Below the pieces are notes generated by a model. That model was given only the letters and a program-made list of their open reading frames with translations, searched no databases and had not been told where the DNA came from. A stretch of 64,000 nucleotides of DNA, taken from contig BSDZ01000080.1 in NCBI GenBank assembly GCA_030268105.1, positions 2,459,001 to 2,523,000 of the forward strand. The letters run 5' to 3'. Position 1 is the stretch's first letter. Every line of letters begins with the position of its first letter. The DNA comes from Volvox africanus. Its lineage: Eukaryota > Chlorophyta > Chlorophyceae > Chlamydomonadales > Volvocaceae. A program made the position numbers and the translations under genes. This document shows, one piece after another, positions 25,086 through 37,290 of this stretch.

Positions 25086-28000
25086 ATGCAGGCATCACTG
25101 CACGCTGCGCTTCGTGACAGCTACATCTTGAAGGTAAGCAATTTCGCTTAGCCTTGTTCCCAGTGTTCATGCCTATCACTAGACCTGTAAAACACGCTCC
25201 AGCTGCAAAACATTACCCATGTTTACGTAGATAATTTTACGAACTCTGACGTGTTGTGTTCTTTGCGCTGTGGACTCCAGGACGACACCGGGACGTGCGG
25301 CTCAGGACGAAGTGTTCTCGATGACCCGGCGAATCAGGTTAGATCATTTGCCCCTTAGTTTGGATTTCCATAATCCACTGGACGAAATCAGCGGAAGCGC
25401 CCTGCTGTGCGTGCCAATTTCGACTTCTGCCGGCATGCGGAAGAGTTAGCAGCAATATACCTATCTTCGGTGCATTTCTCCACGACCGTGTGTTATTTGG
25501 AGGACAATTAGGGACATCCGCTGCTTCCAAATGGCAGGATAACCGGCAACTCTTCTTTGCCAAAGTGCTTCGGTCGGCCACTGAAGATGAAGTAAGACGG
25601 CTTTTTGGACAATTCGGCAAAGGTAAGGATGTGTGCACGTGTTGAGGCGCCCGGCCCCAACCAACCGCTGTCTGCCAGAGTCTGCGCAGGGCCATCAGCA
25701 CATATGTATTCGCGGCGAAGTCCATCCTGGTTGGCATCTCCAGGTTCTGCGCACATTGTAATTGACGGATACATAAACTTGCTTGGTTGTGCCATGTCCG
25801 CGTCATACGCAAGGCACCAAATGCAGCGTGCATGGAAAATGCCGGAATCTAGGTCTCGAGGGTTCATCAACCCGATGACGCCGGGTGTTCATTAACCCTG
25901 CCCTTACTGATGTATCTCACCAACACCAATGAGGAGCATCGAAACCTATCTGCTTCTGGGTTCCCCGCCTTGCAGTGACGGATGTCAATCTGTTCCGCGC
26001 TTTTCAAGGCGCACCCACGACCAAGGTGGGCATCATAGGGAAATGGGTTGCTTCAGGCAAGGGTAGCGGGCCGCGAGCAGGCATGGTGCCTAAGCGGCTG
26101 TCAGCCATAACATAACTCTTACCTCCGGGCAACTAGCTAGCGTACTGCACACTTACGTGCATACACACCCGTGTGATTTGAGGGTTATGTAGCCGGCACC
26201 TGGAGGACATCAGTTACAGCACAGGGTCCTGTCCTGGACCTCCGCTCGAGATATGCTTTTTCGGAACCCTTCTTTAGATCCCCTTCGTACCCTTGGAGCT
26301 CCCTCACCGTGTCACCACGGAGGTGTTTTGGGGCCAGGGGGTATGTGCTACTTTCCTTCGCTGCCCGTGACCTCCATTCCTCTTGAATGTCTCACCTATC
26401 GTCTCTCACCTTCTTGGCTCGACACGCAGGGATGTGGGTTGGTGACCATGGGCAGTCATAACGAGGCAGTTGCGGCCATTGCCGCACTGGACAGCCAATA
26501 CGTGTGGGATGGCATGGAAACGCCCATGGTGGTTAAGTGGATGGACATGGCACTGCAGCGACGGCGGAGGGAACAGCACCTGGCCAACATGCGACAGGCC
26601 ATGTCGCCGGGAGCAGGCCTGGGCTACGGTAGGCGACATGGGGCTAGGGAAAGCGCGGTGTGGTGGTATCAGATTGTTCTGGGAGTGTGAATAAGCTCCA
26701 CTCGTCGTGCTGCTGGGTGTGAAGCCGGGTACCTGGACCTGTGGGGACGATTGTGGGCGATGTGGTGAGTGCAATTGGTACTGGGCAACAGTACTGCGTG
26801 TTGGGTTCCTGCAGAGAAGCTTCCAGTTCATCCCTAGGGAGCGTGGCAAGAGGTAGAGTGGCCAAGTTTCAGTTGGTCCGTCGTTACCTGGCAAGGATAA
26901 AAGCAGACATTGTTGCTGCTGACTTGCCTTTGCCTGTCGCGCTGGCGGTTGATCTTGGTCTATTGCTCCTGGCCCTGGTTACCTTGTCGCTCGGCAGTGC
27001 CCGGCGGCTTGACATTGGCAACGTCAATGCCGGCGGCTAGTACCCTAGGCCTGGTGCAGAACTCCTTTCTGGATGCACTGGAGCCCACTGAGACGCCGCC
27101 GCCAGGGTGCGCCCCGGATGCCATTAAGCTGTTTGTGGGTAACGTGCCAAAGAGCTGCACGGAGGAGCAGCTGCTGCCGCTATTCCAGTCGATCGGCAAG
27201 GTGAGAAAATAGGAACATGCAAAAGACCAAGGATCAAGCTCAAAGGGGAGTCGAGTCCAAAAGCACTGTTACCTGTTGGGTTAGCTGGCGGGCAGGAGAT
27301 ACCGGGGCCAGGAGGGGAAGGGGGATGAGGGGGGAGGTAAGATGGCGAGTCTTTCCACTTGTTGACTCTCAGATCGCTGCTCGTGTCGGGCGCATCAGGT
27401 CCAGGCCGTCACTGATTGGGGCAGGCGCCGCTCAGATGGGCTCCATCGCTAGGTGGTATGGAGAAGACGCTGTTTAGGAACATGGGCCCGAACACTCAAC
27501 AAGTCGGCTCCGGCCTAAGTATCTTCACATGCGCCTTAGTCGTTTCCAGCGCAGCCCAAACAACCCGAACTGGCCACGTACCTCGAACTCCAGCATGCTT
27601 CTAGCTGTCGGTGCTGCCCCATCTGGCGAACTCCGGGATTCCTAGGAGCTCCATGCGAATAAGCCGTCCCCTTGGTCTATACCCCGCAACCTCAGGTGGT
27701 TGAGCTGGTGATTGTTCACGACAAGGTGACACACGAGTCGAAGGGCTCCGCATTCGTGTGGTATGCTGCACGAGCCGATGCAGAGCGCGCTATCTTGCAG
27801 TTCAACTTCCGCCACGTTCTGCCCGACCCCTCGGGTGACCAGGACCGTCCCCTGGTGGTGCGCCGAGCAAAGACGCGCGCGAAGCCGCTTAAGCACGCGG
27901 CACCGCTCCTGGGCTCTCTGACGCAGGTGTGCGTGTGCTAATTTGTACCAGAGTGGGCGGCAGATCATAAGTGGGATGGTGTTTTTGCTTCATTAAGATT

Positions 28001-29365
28001 GAACTCGGCAGGCGTCGATACATTAAGTCTTACTGCAACCTGCAATGCATGTATGCACAGTTCCATCATTACCTCGGGGGTTACATGGAACGTTGGGGTT
28101 CTGTCCATCCCGACAATCGATACGGTACGCAAGGTGAGTTATATCCTGCTGCGGCTTGCGTCTATGCTCCTCCTGTGCGTTCATTCAACGTTCTTGTGGT
28201 TCCCTGTGATTAGTATGTATGCGATCAGTATGTATCGTATGAACTAGATCAGAGCTTAGCCAAGCCCCTACCCTCCTTGTGGCTGCGCTAGTCACTGCAT
28301 TTGTCCCCTACTTCATCCCAGTAGCTGTCCGAGTCCGTTGAATATTAAGTAAAGCTCCCTAGCTGTGGATGTAAAGCCCGGATAATGCTTCGTCACTTCT
28401 TCGCCGTACCTCGCTGCTCGATTTCAGTGCATCGATTCCCAGTTTTGCATCCTTCCCCGCGCGCAGCTGCCGGCGGCCCAGGGCACCACAGTGGCCACCA
28501 CGCAGCCGTTCTATAAGCTGCAGCAATCCGACATGGTGGGGCTGTCCGGACTGGAGACGCTGCAGCTTACGGACGCCAGCCTTGCAGCGCAGCTGGCTGC
28601 GGCCAGCAATCAGTTGCCGCAGCAGAGTGGGGTGACCGGGTTGGGTGTGGGCGTGGGCACCATGCCCGCATACCGGCCTCTGACCAGTCTTGCTGGTCAA
28701 TTCGATATGCAGTCCACGTCATCAAGCGTTTACGACGCTTTTGCCTCAGGTTGGTATGGGATGAAATAGTGTTGTGGCCAGTGGAGAGTAATCAGTAATC
28801 CGCTGCCGTACTGTGCGGCTCACAGCATGACCTGCACGCGGGACGGCTCCGTAAAGTGGAGTGTTGTGGCCACGACAGCGATGGTCTGGGGCTAAACAGT
28901 GAAGTGGGTTTGTGTCGGAATGTCTGCGGTGTTGTTTTCTTGCAATGGTTTCGTGATGGTATTATATTTCGTGATGCACGGATGCCCTACCAAACCATGA
29001 CGAGCCTACCCTCACACCTCTTCCCTCCAGACGATCAACTATTGAGTGACTTTTCTATGACTCAAACGCTTCAGCGCAACGCTGCCGCGGCTGCCGCAGC
29101 CGTACAGCTTGATGTGCTGGGGGCTGCACAGCAGGCGGCGGCGGTGGCCGCGACACAGCAGCAGCAAATCGCTCAGTCGATGACCCTGAACCAGACCCAG
29201 CTGACGATGCTTAATACACACCTGTTCAGCGTGCAGACCGTCAGCGGGGCTCAGCTGCATATCTCGCCCGGTGCTCCAGGGTTGTTCAATCTGGTGGTCT
29301 CGGGCAACAAGTCGCAGGTCGAGACCGCCAAGGGCCTGATCACCACTGTGCTTAGCCACACATAA
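25086..29365 (+). CDS. CELF/BRUNO-type RNA-binding protein with two RRMs and KH-like tail (9 exons)
   Basis: Cytosolic or nuclear RNA-binding protein acting on mRNA. Exons: 25086-25133, 25281-25337, 25538-25622, 25976-26025, 26430-26628, 26998-27200, 27696-27926, 28467-28749, 29031-29365. All phases close, giving about 496 residues. RRM1 (about residues 37-117) starts QLFFAKVLRSATEDEVRRLF and has GCGLVTMGSHNEAVAAIAAL and VVKWMD, the CELF RRM2-like pattern with the basic helix RRRREQHL after it. RRM2 (about 180-285) starts KLFVGNVPKSCTEEQLLPLF and has KGSAFVWYAARADAERAI and LVVRRAK. A Gln/Ala-rich spacer follows. The end, FSVQTVSGAQLHISPGAPG with NLVVSGNKSQVETAKGL, looks like the core of a KH-type fold, though it lacks a clear GxxG. 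In Chlamydomonas the clock regulator CHLAMY1 has a CELF-type subunit C3; this gene could be its counterpart, but that is inference. Confidence 0.88.
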
Positions 29366-31820
29366 AAATTGCTGCAAAATGTGTTTGATATAACCTATGC
29401 GCGCTTTGAATATGCCTTGTCATATTTCTTCATCATAGCAACACAAATGCACCGCCAGTGAGGAGGGTGTTTGTTAGTCCCGCCCTGCGGTTATTCTGGG
29501 TTCAAGAAAAAGACCGGTTGCAAATGATTTCCAATATGGAGGGATGAATGGGTGCATTGAGTACCAAGCCTCCGCCGCGCGCCGCGTTGATTTCCGCTGC
29601 GCATGGTGTGGCCACGCTTGGGTTGTTGGGTTGTCGTGTCCCATCTCGCGGTCGCAGCAACCCCTGTCAAATTCGATGTATGTGGAGGAGGCGATGTTTA
29701 AGGAAATTTTTGTCTTTCAATGCTTTATGCACACTTGGAGCATGCGGCTGTCCGGCTTAAGGCCTTTCGCCCCTTTGAGAAAAACCTTCTCATGCTCGGA
29801 ATGTCTGAGCTTACGCTCCGGGCCATTGCTTGGTGCCCGTAAAGTGGCCGTAGGCCTTATGATGTGGTGTTGTCTCATGTTGTCGTTTCGGCGTGGCGCA
29901 CTTGCACGCGAAATGTCTCTATACCCGTAAAACTTGGCAGTGTGATGGTCACGTCCCAGGTAAGACGGTTTGTCAAACGGAGCGGGATGTTATGCTGGCC
30001 GTTCGCTGGGACGTGCCTCTGCCAGGGTGGGATGCAGGCTACAGATGCGCTCATGCCGAGGTGGGTGGGTGTATGGGGGCTAAAAGCCGGGATTTCGATG
30101 TCCCGAAGGATAAGGTGGTGATGATTATAGGGATGATGTTCGGAGAGGGGGTTTATTCCGGTGAGTGAGTTGATGCGATGCCAGGCGTGGGTGTGCCTAA
30201 AGTATCCTTGCGGGGGGCAGCGACCCCGTTTGATGAATCGACGTCTAAAATGTCTATGTGGTGCTTTTAAGGCATATAATATCTCTGATGAAAGACTTTG
30301 CGTAAGAAACGCAAGCAGTGCTGTGCTGAATTGTCCTGGTCTGGGAGTCGCGCCGTGCCGTACCCTTTGCTGCGTCGGTCGGCGGCTTCCCGGAGTAACT
30401 GTCCGCCCAAGATGCCTTTCTGCAGTTGTCTTCAAAACAACTCCTTCATCGAGCGCGTTGCTTTGCTTAAATTCTTAGCTGTGCTGGGAAATGAATCATC
30501 ATAATAGCTCCCGTTATGCCGTGGGTAAGATGGTGGCAGTTTGAAAGCTGGCAAGTGTACTGTTGCTGCCGTTGAGGGCGCCTACGTGGCTGCGCTTCGC
30601 TCTTGCCATCTAAATGCGAAGCGGGTCGTCGTGGGTGTTGAAATGCCCCATGACTGGCATTCGGATGGTGCGGGCTTTCAATCCAAGTCCCCGGCAAGGG
30701 GATACGGCCGGCTGGCGACTATTATATTTGGATGGGCGAACTTCTAAGAGCTTGATACGGTGGAGGGTTAAGAAGACAGACAGACACACAGACGCGGTAT
30801 CTCAGGGCCCTGGCAGGTTCCTTGGTTAAGTGGTGTCACCGCTACTGACGCGGGGGCCTGTGCCAGTAGCGGTGACTGGAGCAAGGGGGCGGCCCGAATC
30901 AAGAGTTGGTCGTCGTCGTCATTGTCGTCTGGTTGGACACGCTGAAGATTAAGTATGCGTATGCGCGTGCGCATGGCTTTCATGACAGTAACGTTGGTTT
31001 TGTAGAGGAATCAAAACAGCAATAGTTTCTAGGGGTTGTTTGCATATACGTTGCTCAATTACACCCGGTTTGCAGGCATGGAAGTTATTGTTGCGCGTTT
31101 TGTAAAAAAAGTCTTACCTTTGAAGGTCCGCAGGATCCTGCATGAAGGCATTTGTGTGTGCGCGGGACGGTGACCTTCCCGTTACCAATCGCACCCAGTT
31201 TGTAAATTGTGAGTCTTGGACTGTTGGTTTGCAGTAGGAGCAACTGCCCGGCCCACTTGCCCTATTGTTTCTGTTCGTGCCTGCGTCTGGGCACCCAGCT
31301 ATATGATTATGATTGTGGGCGGGCGAGAACCATTTTTCGCCGGTGGGAAGATCGGGTCGCTTATGTAAATGAATATATTAGGCATGCTGCGCTGCATCCA
31401 ATCTGGTATTGTATTCTATTGTACGTCAGTTTATGGAATAGGCCTCTCAGAGTAAGGATTCTTGGATCCTTTGCTGATCACCTTTGTTCCATTGGACTCA
31501 TCATGACTATGACACCCAAAAGGGCGGCAAATGGCTTACGAATATTTTAAATCACAACACGATCTCAGTTATGAACGTATGGTATGATCACTAGGATCGG
31601 TTTTCGGTTTTCATTGTAACGGTCACACCGGTTTCCGGTATGTGAGATCCTGGATTCCTGGTCCCTAGCTCCACACTCCCCAGCTATTACGTTAGACATC
31701 CCCTTTCGCATGCTGATTGCTGTTACCTGGAAGGTGTGGTCTGCCTTATGCCACATACTTACATCAAGACCGTCTACCGTTGGCGCGGCGCGAAGCTCAG
31801 TAGTTCGATTTCGTCCAAAC
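29366..31820. other. Intergenic or 3' UTR region, about 2.4 kb, with one perfect hairpin
   Basis: No exon with supporting splice signals on either strand. A 3' UTR of the RRM gene probably occupies part of it; TGTAA occurs at 31201-31205 and near 31614. Large open frames here, such as the minus frame at 29875-30435, have no family resemblance. The hairpin at 30835-30876 is listed separately. Confidence 0.4.
30835..30876. repeat. Perfect 13-bp inverted repeat with 16-nt loop
   Basis: GTCACCGCTACTG at 30835-30847 and its exact complement CAGTAGCGGTGAC at 30864-30876. The loop is G-rich. It lies in the non-coding stretch after the RRM gene. Confidence 0.75.
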
Positions 31821-34800
31821 ATGGCAGAAGATGCAGCCGCTGCTCAACATGCCAGAGATGATGAAAAGGTCATTCTGGGAATCTCAAACGTACGGAGCTT
31901 CGCCGCCGTGCTTCACTGCGTTCGGGCGGGAAACAAGCAGGCAGGTGCTCCGTGGTCAAAGTCATGGGCAATAATAAATTTAATGATATAGACGTTATTT
32001 TATTGCAGAAATGCACCGTGTCCATCTCGACGGGTGGTGTGAGCGTCGTTTGGGAAGATGACTCGAAAGCCCTTCAAGGCTCCGTCTTCCTAAAGCCTGA
32101 GGTATGTCACATATGACATCCAAATTATTTTGCATTGTTTAGCTACTCAAACTTTTCGCAGGGCTTTCGGCGACATATGGTAGGTCTTGACCGGCCTATG
32201 GTCCACGGGTCGACCGCTCCGAGTTTTGGGCCTCTCCCCGTGCGTTCTTATTAGCCCAAAGAAGTCATTAATACCATCATCACCCATTTACCTCTCCATC
32301 TCCCACATAATCCAACAGCTCTTCTCCCGCTTCGTCTGCGGGGCCGAGGTCCGCCACAAGTTCGGGTTGCAGCTGCAGCTGTTGCTGGACACGCTGGCGC
32401 TGTTCGCGAGCGCTGCAGCTCCAATGACTGCCTATTACCCGGGACCACAGGGGGAGCTAGTTTGCGAGTAAGTTCTAGCGCATGTCACGCTTCCCGTTTC
32501 CGTTCCCGTTCCCGTTATCATTACCCATCACTTCATGCGCACCGTTTGTCCGCTCCGATTGGCCCCTTCCGTAATCGCAGGATGAACGACAGCGCGGCGA
32601 CTGTTGCGGCGGCGGCGGGCGCTATTCCGCGGATTGGCAGTCTAGGAGGCGGCCGGGAGAGCAACGGTCGACAGGGTTCTGTGTGTACGTGGGCACGCAT
32701 TGTGGGTCTGGAGGCTGAAACGGTGGTGGACCTCGCGGAGTACTGGACGGAGCCTGCGTCGTCGTTCCTGTGCCAAGGTAGTCGGGCCATGCCTTGCTAC
32801 GCTACACTATGCTATGCTGTGCTGTAATTTGCTATGCTGCGCTATGTCATACCTTGCATGCAGGACATGCGTCCCCTCTCTCGTGTTCGACCCAGGTGCT
32901 CATTCAAAAAAGCAAGAGATGTCCGCGATGCGCCATTGCCAGGGCGTGAGAAAAGATGTACATACAGCCTAGGTTCATGCAGCAGCTTAGGAATAGTGTG
33001 CTTGCCTGCACCCAATCACTCAATCACTCAATGACATGTTTTTTCGTCCCGCTTCGTTTGCGTCTGGTCCTAAGGATTGGTTCTGAAGGGTTCCATTGAA
33101 GACCTGGAGTGGCCGGGGGGTGCTGTGGAGGTGCTGATGCAGCAGGACCCGCAGAGGCTGGTACTGTCTGCGACGGGGCACGGCTCCCTCGAGGTGTGGT
33201 GTACCTATATCACCTCAAGGCTCGTACTCCTTGCCTTGACCGGGTTATGTTAGGCGCATGTGCTAAAAATGGGTTTTAGAGGGGCAGCGCAGGGAGAGCA
33301 GGTTGAGGTTCTGTTCCTTCGGTGCTCAATGGGGCCCGAAGGCTCCCCTGGAATGGTCGGTTGTCTCGGTGCTTTATTCAAGTTCCTTTCTTGCCGTCAG
33401 TGGAACTCGTGACCTGCGCTCTTGCCACTGTGCTGCAACTCTTGCTCTTAAGGAAAGGCTGGGGAAAGGTAATATGAACGGACAAAGTAAGCTTCACGCG
33501 AATGCACTGTAGAGAGAGATGGGGAAGGTGATCACTATCGCGCTTTTGTTGCGCGGATTGCGGTCTTTGCGATGCCACGTTTCCCAGGTGGAGCTGCCTA
33601 CCACTCAGATCTCCGGCTTCATCTGCCAGCAGCGCGAGGTGAGCTCAACGGGAGTACGAAACCATCCAGTAAGGACACATGGCGGGCGCAAAACCCGACC
33701 GGACACGCGGTCATTTGGACGGCTCTGTTGCTTGAACGGTGCGGCCGCGTGCTGCAGAAGTAGACGCCGGACAATCAGTTGTAAGTTTGGAGTGGGACGA
33801 TTCGGATGTCAACACTGCTGCCAGCAGGGTATAGCGTGATGGTTTCCTGGCGCTGGCTTACTCGAAAGGAGGACGGGGTCAGGTAGCCCGTGGTGCTGCC
33901 GTGGGTGGGCGGGTTTCTTAAAAGTCCCTATTGGCGCCTTGCCGTCCTGAGCCCCACAACCCAGTACATTTCAGCTTTCGTCTCGTAGTGCATACCTACA
34001 TACTTACATATGTACTTACATACGCACCCTACTGGTGCCAGGTGCGACACAGTTATAAGTACCGCCATTGCAAGGCGGCCTTCTGCTGTCTGCCACACCC
34101 CCGAGATTGCGCCATCGTATCCACAAAGGTGAGGCGGAAAGGGGCCTAGTGGAGGAGGGCGGCTGATAGATAGGGGGTTGGTAGGCATGTCGCCGCGGTG
34201 ATTTTAAGCCGTGTTATGCTGTGTTACACCGTACTTTGTTGTTCACGCCATTTTCCAGCTCTCGCACGCACAATCTTGAGACAACGCGATGGCGGCTTTA
34301 CCCGCAGCACTGCAACAGCGGTCGCATCATAAAGGGAGGGGGGTGTGCTGCATTGGGTCATGGTGGTGAGAGGGACAGATGGTCGTCGTTGCAGTTTCCC
34401 TCCAGCTCCATCTGGTGTTGGAGTTGTTTTCTTTTACCGTCCTCGCCCCGACTTGCCGACGAGGCAGGTCAGTGTGGACGTGCACGGGCTGCTCAAGGTG
34501 ACCCACATGTTGGGACTGGAGCCCTCCGCGGGACCAGGAGGCGCAGGAGCAGGAAGCAGGGGTGGTCACGAGCAGGCCTCACAGGTGTCCCAGGTGTGTA
34601 TCTGAGGGGAGTGTTTCGGGGCAGCAGGGCACAGCCGATGAGTATACCCCGGTTTCTCGCCCGAGGGCTTACATCAAGTGGCTAGCTATAATCCTCAGTC
34701 CTCTCCGTGGCACTGTCAGAGCGCACTGTGTGTGCCCTGCGCGGCTGTCGCCCTTACCCTCAATCAATGTCCCGGTCCTTGCCTATCGGCTTTAATTTCC

Positions 34801-34916
34801 TGACCCTCCCCCGCCCACACACTTACACACGAAACTTTTGTCATCAGCGCGTATACGACAACTCCAAGATCGCCATCGTGCAATTTCTGTTGCAGCCAAC
34901 GGAAGAGGCAGTCTGA
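31821..34916 (+). CDS. RAD1: RAD1, 9-1-1 checkpoint clamp subunit (9 exons)
   Basis: PCNA-like subunit of the RAD9-RAD1-HUS1 ring that is loaded at damaged DNA and activates the ATR checkpoint. Exons: 31821-31940, 32009-32101, 32319-32467, 32581-32777, 33075-33193, 33588-33638, 34042-34128, 34468-34593, 34848-34916. All phases close, giving about 336 residues (human 282). Family blocks: ILGISNVRSFAAVLHCVR at the N-terminus, KCTVSISTGGVSVVWEDDSK, FGLQLQLLLDTLALF (human INLTVLLDCLSIF), ELPTTQISGFICQQRE, SYKYRHCKAAFCCLPHPRD, VSVDVHGLLKVTHML and the end YDNSKIAIVQFLLQPTEE (human RNEDGQICFVEYYCCPDEE). Two inserts explain the extra length: a Gly/Ala-rich one in exon 4 and a Gly/Ser/Gln-rich one in exon 8. 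Intron 1 (31941-32008, 68 nt) needs a GC donor (CAG/GCAGGT) for the frame to close. Confidence 0.93.
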
Positions 34917-35722
34917 AGTTCCGTGCAACGGCGCCCGTCATCGCCCTGTACACGCGGCGCCGTTACCCGGTGTCCTAGCTTCCCAGGGCGAGGTTTCTGA
35001 GGACCTGGGCTGCGTGTGCAAGTAGATGCCGGGTTCGCCAGGTGGGGAGTGGATGGGGCTACGAGGGGGAGGGGCTCTGGAGCGGCCTGCTGTGAAGCGC
35101 AGCGTCAAGCAGCTTGAGGGTTGCCTGGATGAGCCAGGTGATGCTGAACGCGAGAGACGCCGTCATCCCTTCTTACTGAAGGTAGCAACCGGTGAAGACC
35201 GCAACCGTGCACTGTGTGTACCGAGAGCTCAACTTGGCGTGCGGCATGTGCCCCAAGCGAGGGAGATTTGGGCGGCTGCGTGATGCATGGGGCCATTCCT
35301 GGCCAGCTGGCGCTGTTTGTTGTTTTGACCTGCAGACGACTAGCGGTTGGTGAAGTGATTTGCTTACGAGGCGTTTTGTCGGGGGCTCGGAGGTTCTGTC
35401 TGTCGGTTGCAGCTACGAGTGCCCTTTGCAAAAGCCGAGGTCTCTCAAGTCTCTATAGAGAGCTGCGTTGGTGAGCACAGGATGCGTGCGTTGCCATGAC
35501 TTTCACATCTCGTTTTCAACCTTCCATATAATTTGGCTGGCTGCGTTCCTTCAAGCACGTGCAGGTGTTTTATTTAGGCCGGGCGTGTCGCGACACGTTT
35601 CTGTCCTCGAGGTTTAACGGGAGAGGAACGGGATGACCTGAGTTGGGATTGCATGCAACCTCCCTTAAGGAAGTCCCGTAGCGGCAACAGAGCCGGCGAC
35701 GGCGACGAAGGCGGACGCATGC
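34917..35722. other. Region after RAD1, no gene recognised
   Basis: About 800 bp that should contain the RAD1 3' UTR. No splice-supported exon or family motif was found on either strand. Confidence 0.4.
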
Positions 35723-35905
35723 TCATGCTTCACACACACCCTTGCTAGTAAGGAACTCTTGGCGCTTGCTTAATGCGTCGTTACCACTCCACAGGGCCAT
35801 CTCGTTTGGAATCTCGATGGGAAATGGTCCATTGAAGGTCTCTGTCAGCACTGGCGAGTAATGTGTCACCCAAACCAGCCAACGGTCCGCTGCATGATGG
35901 TGCGG
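35723..35905 (-). CDS. Candidate terminal exon of an unidentified minus-strand gene
   Basis: After an acceptor (ATCATGCAG) the minus strand reads DRWLVWVTHYSPVLTETF, then NGPFPIEIPNEMALWSGND and ends SKGVCEA-stop at 35723. The stretch is open, has no low complexity and reads like a genuine folded C-terminus, but I do not recognise the family. It may be the last exon of the gene that contains the dehydrogenase-like exon at 36430-36587. No connecting exon was found, so the two may be unrelated. Confidence 0.35.
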   Translation of the reverse strand, partial: PHHHAADRWLVWVTHYSPVLTETFNGPFPIEIPNEMALWSGNDALSKRQEFLTSKGVCEA

Positions 35906-36429
35906 AGATTGCTAAATTCGGTCCTAAGTTCCCAAGTGGGAATATCACGCGTTTACAATGCATCAGTGATGAATGTCACCAGCGATGATGAGGAGCGACG
36001 AGAGTACCGGCTCTTTACGTACCCACACATAAGGACATGCACAGCCGCTCGTACTCGAGCGGGGGGCGAAACGCTCAGTCAGCCGCCTCACAGCACTGCG
36101 GCTGGCCGAGATCACATTCAACGGGGTGTCCTGAGACACGGAAGCCTACAAGTGAGATGAAAAGAAGTAAACTGAAAAGGGAAAAGACAACGTCAACACA
36201 AAAACTTCGACCAACGGACCAAAAATCGACCAACCGACCAAGTCACGGCAACAGTCGCACCAGTTTCCTAGACCTATGCATGGCCCGTGCCTGGCCCCGA
36301 CACGGTCCTCTTTACTTTATTTCCCCCTACGAGATGTCGGTGGAACAGGGCGTCCATCCTTTCAGCCATACCGGGGGCAAAGCGCTTCCCACCAGCCACG
36401 CAACCCCTCCACTCGTCCACCCGGGAGGA

Positions 36430-36587
36430 CTCACTTATCCAGGGACACAATTAGCACGGTGGCGCAGTTCTCCGCCAGCTTGCGACAAACCTCCAATCCG
36501 ATACCGCTGTTGCCACCCGTCACCAGCGCCACCTTGTCCGTCAGGTCTGGATACAGCTGGGAGTCCACTGGTCCAACTGCGAGTAGA
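36430..36587 (-). CDS. Short-chain dehydrogenase-like exon (Rossmann nucleotide-binding motif)
   Basis: Minus-strand exon between a CAG acceptor (TCTACTCGCAG) and a GTGAGT donor. It encodes LYPDLTDKVALVTGGNSGIG followed by LEVCRKLAENCATVLIVSLDK. TGGNSGIG is the TGxxxGxG NAD(P)-binding motif of short-chain dehydrogenases. The second half of the fold (NNAG, YxxxK) was not found in the sequence to the left. The gene is therefore either spread over exons I cannot identify or truncated. The preceding exon on the right was not found either. Confidence 0.55.
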
Positions 36588-37186
36588 TGTGCACATATTC
36601 GTGCACGGGTGTGCGTATGTGTGTCTTCACGTGTGAGGCGACGATGAGTGGAAAACTTTTAGGGCTTACATATCAACACGGATCTTGCCCGCCCATCTTG
36701 AAAATGAGGATGGGGGCATGTGCTAATTCCTGAGTGTTTTCCAAACGCCTTGCTTAGCAATACGACTTGTAATAGAGCAAGGCTGGACTGCTGTAAGGCT
36801 ACGCGCATGAGATTTCGGGTAGGTAAGGACTGGGGCTGACTCAGGGGTGACCCATATCCTCCCTTGTGTGTGGACGCACACGTACGCCGGTCAGCGCTGC
36901 CATGCGACATGGGACGACTGGAATGCGGCCATCTTTCCTTCCGTATGCGATCCTTACCAGCAGGCCCTCTACTTTTTGTTTCAGGGACCAGCCGATGTCC
37001 ACCAGCCATGAAGCAAGTTGGGCCGCACATGACTCCGCGTCAGACCGGCTACATTGCCGCTGCTGCTCATTGTGGTAAGTATCTGCCTTAACCAGCACGG
37101 TATGAAGCCCGAGCCACAAACGGCAACCAGGTATGGTGCTTCGTCTGGTCGAGCTTTTTGGTCTCCCGGTCTGTTTTCGTTTCAGG

Positions 37187-37290
37187 GTCGACTAGGACAA
37201 CCTGAAGCTGAAACGATGTTTGGAAGAGTCACCAACGTCATTTTGCTACCGTTTGGTATTGGTGGAGGGTATCTATTCCTCCAGGCCTAG
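37187..37290 (+). CDS. Candidate exon of a small membrane protein
   Basis: After a pyrimidine-rich acceptor (GTTTTCGTTTCAG) the plus strand reads GRLGQPEAETMFGRVTNVIL, then LPFGIGGGYLFLQA-stop. The last 24 residues from the internal Met form one hydrophobic helix, as in tiny respiratory-complex subunits. An upstream exon-like block (about 36985-37074, ending GTAAGT) does not join in phase. The call is weak. Confidence 0.25.

Noticed and set aside
25339..25870. Minus-strand open frames across RRM exon 3
   Set aside because: The plus strand carries the RRM start QLFFAKVLRSATEDE between good splice sites.
29875..30435. 186-codon minus-strand open frame
   Set aside because: The composition is rich in His, Arg and Thr with no hydrophobic core or family motif, and it lies in a probable 3' UTR.
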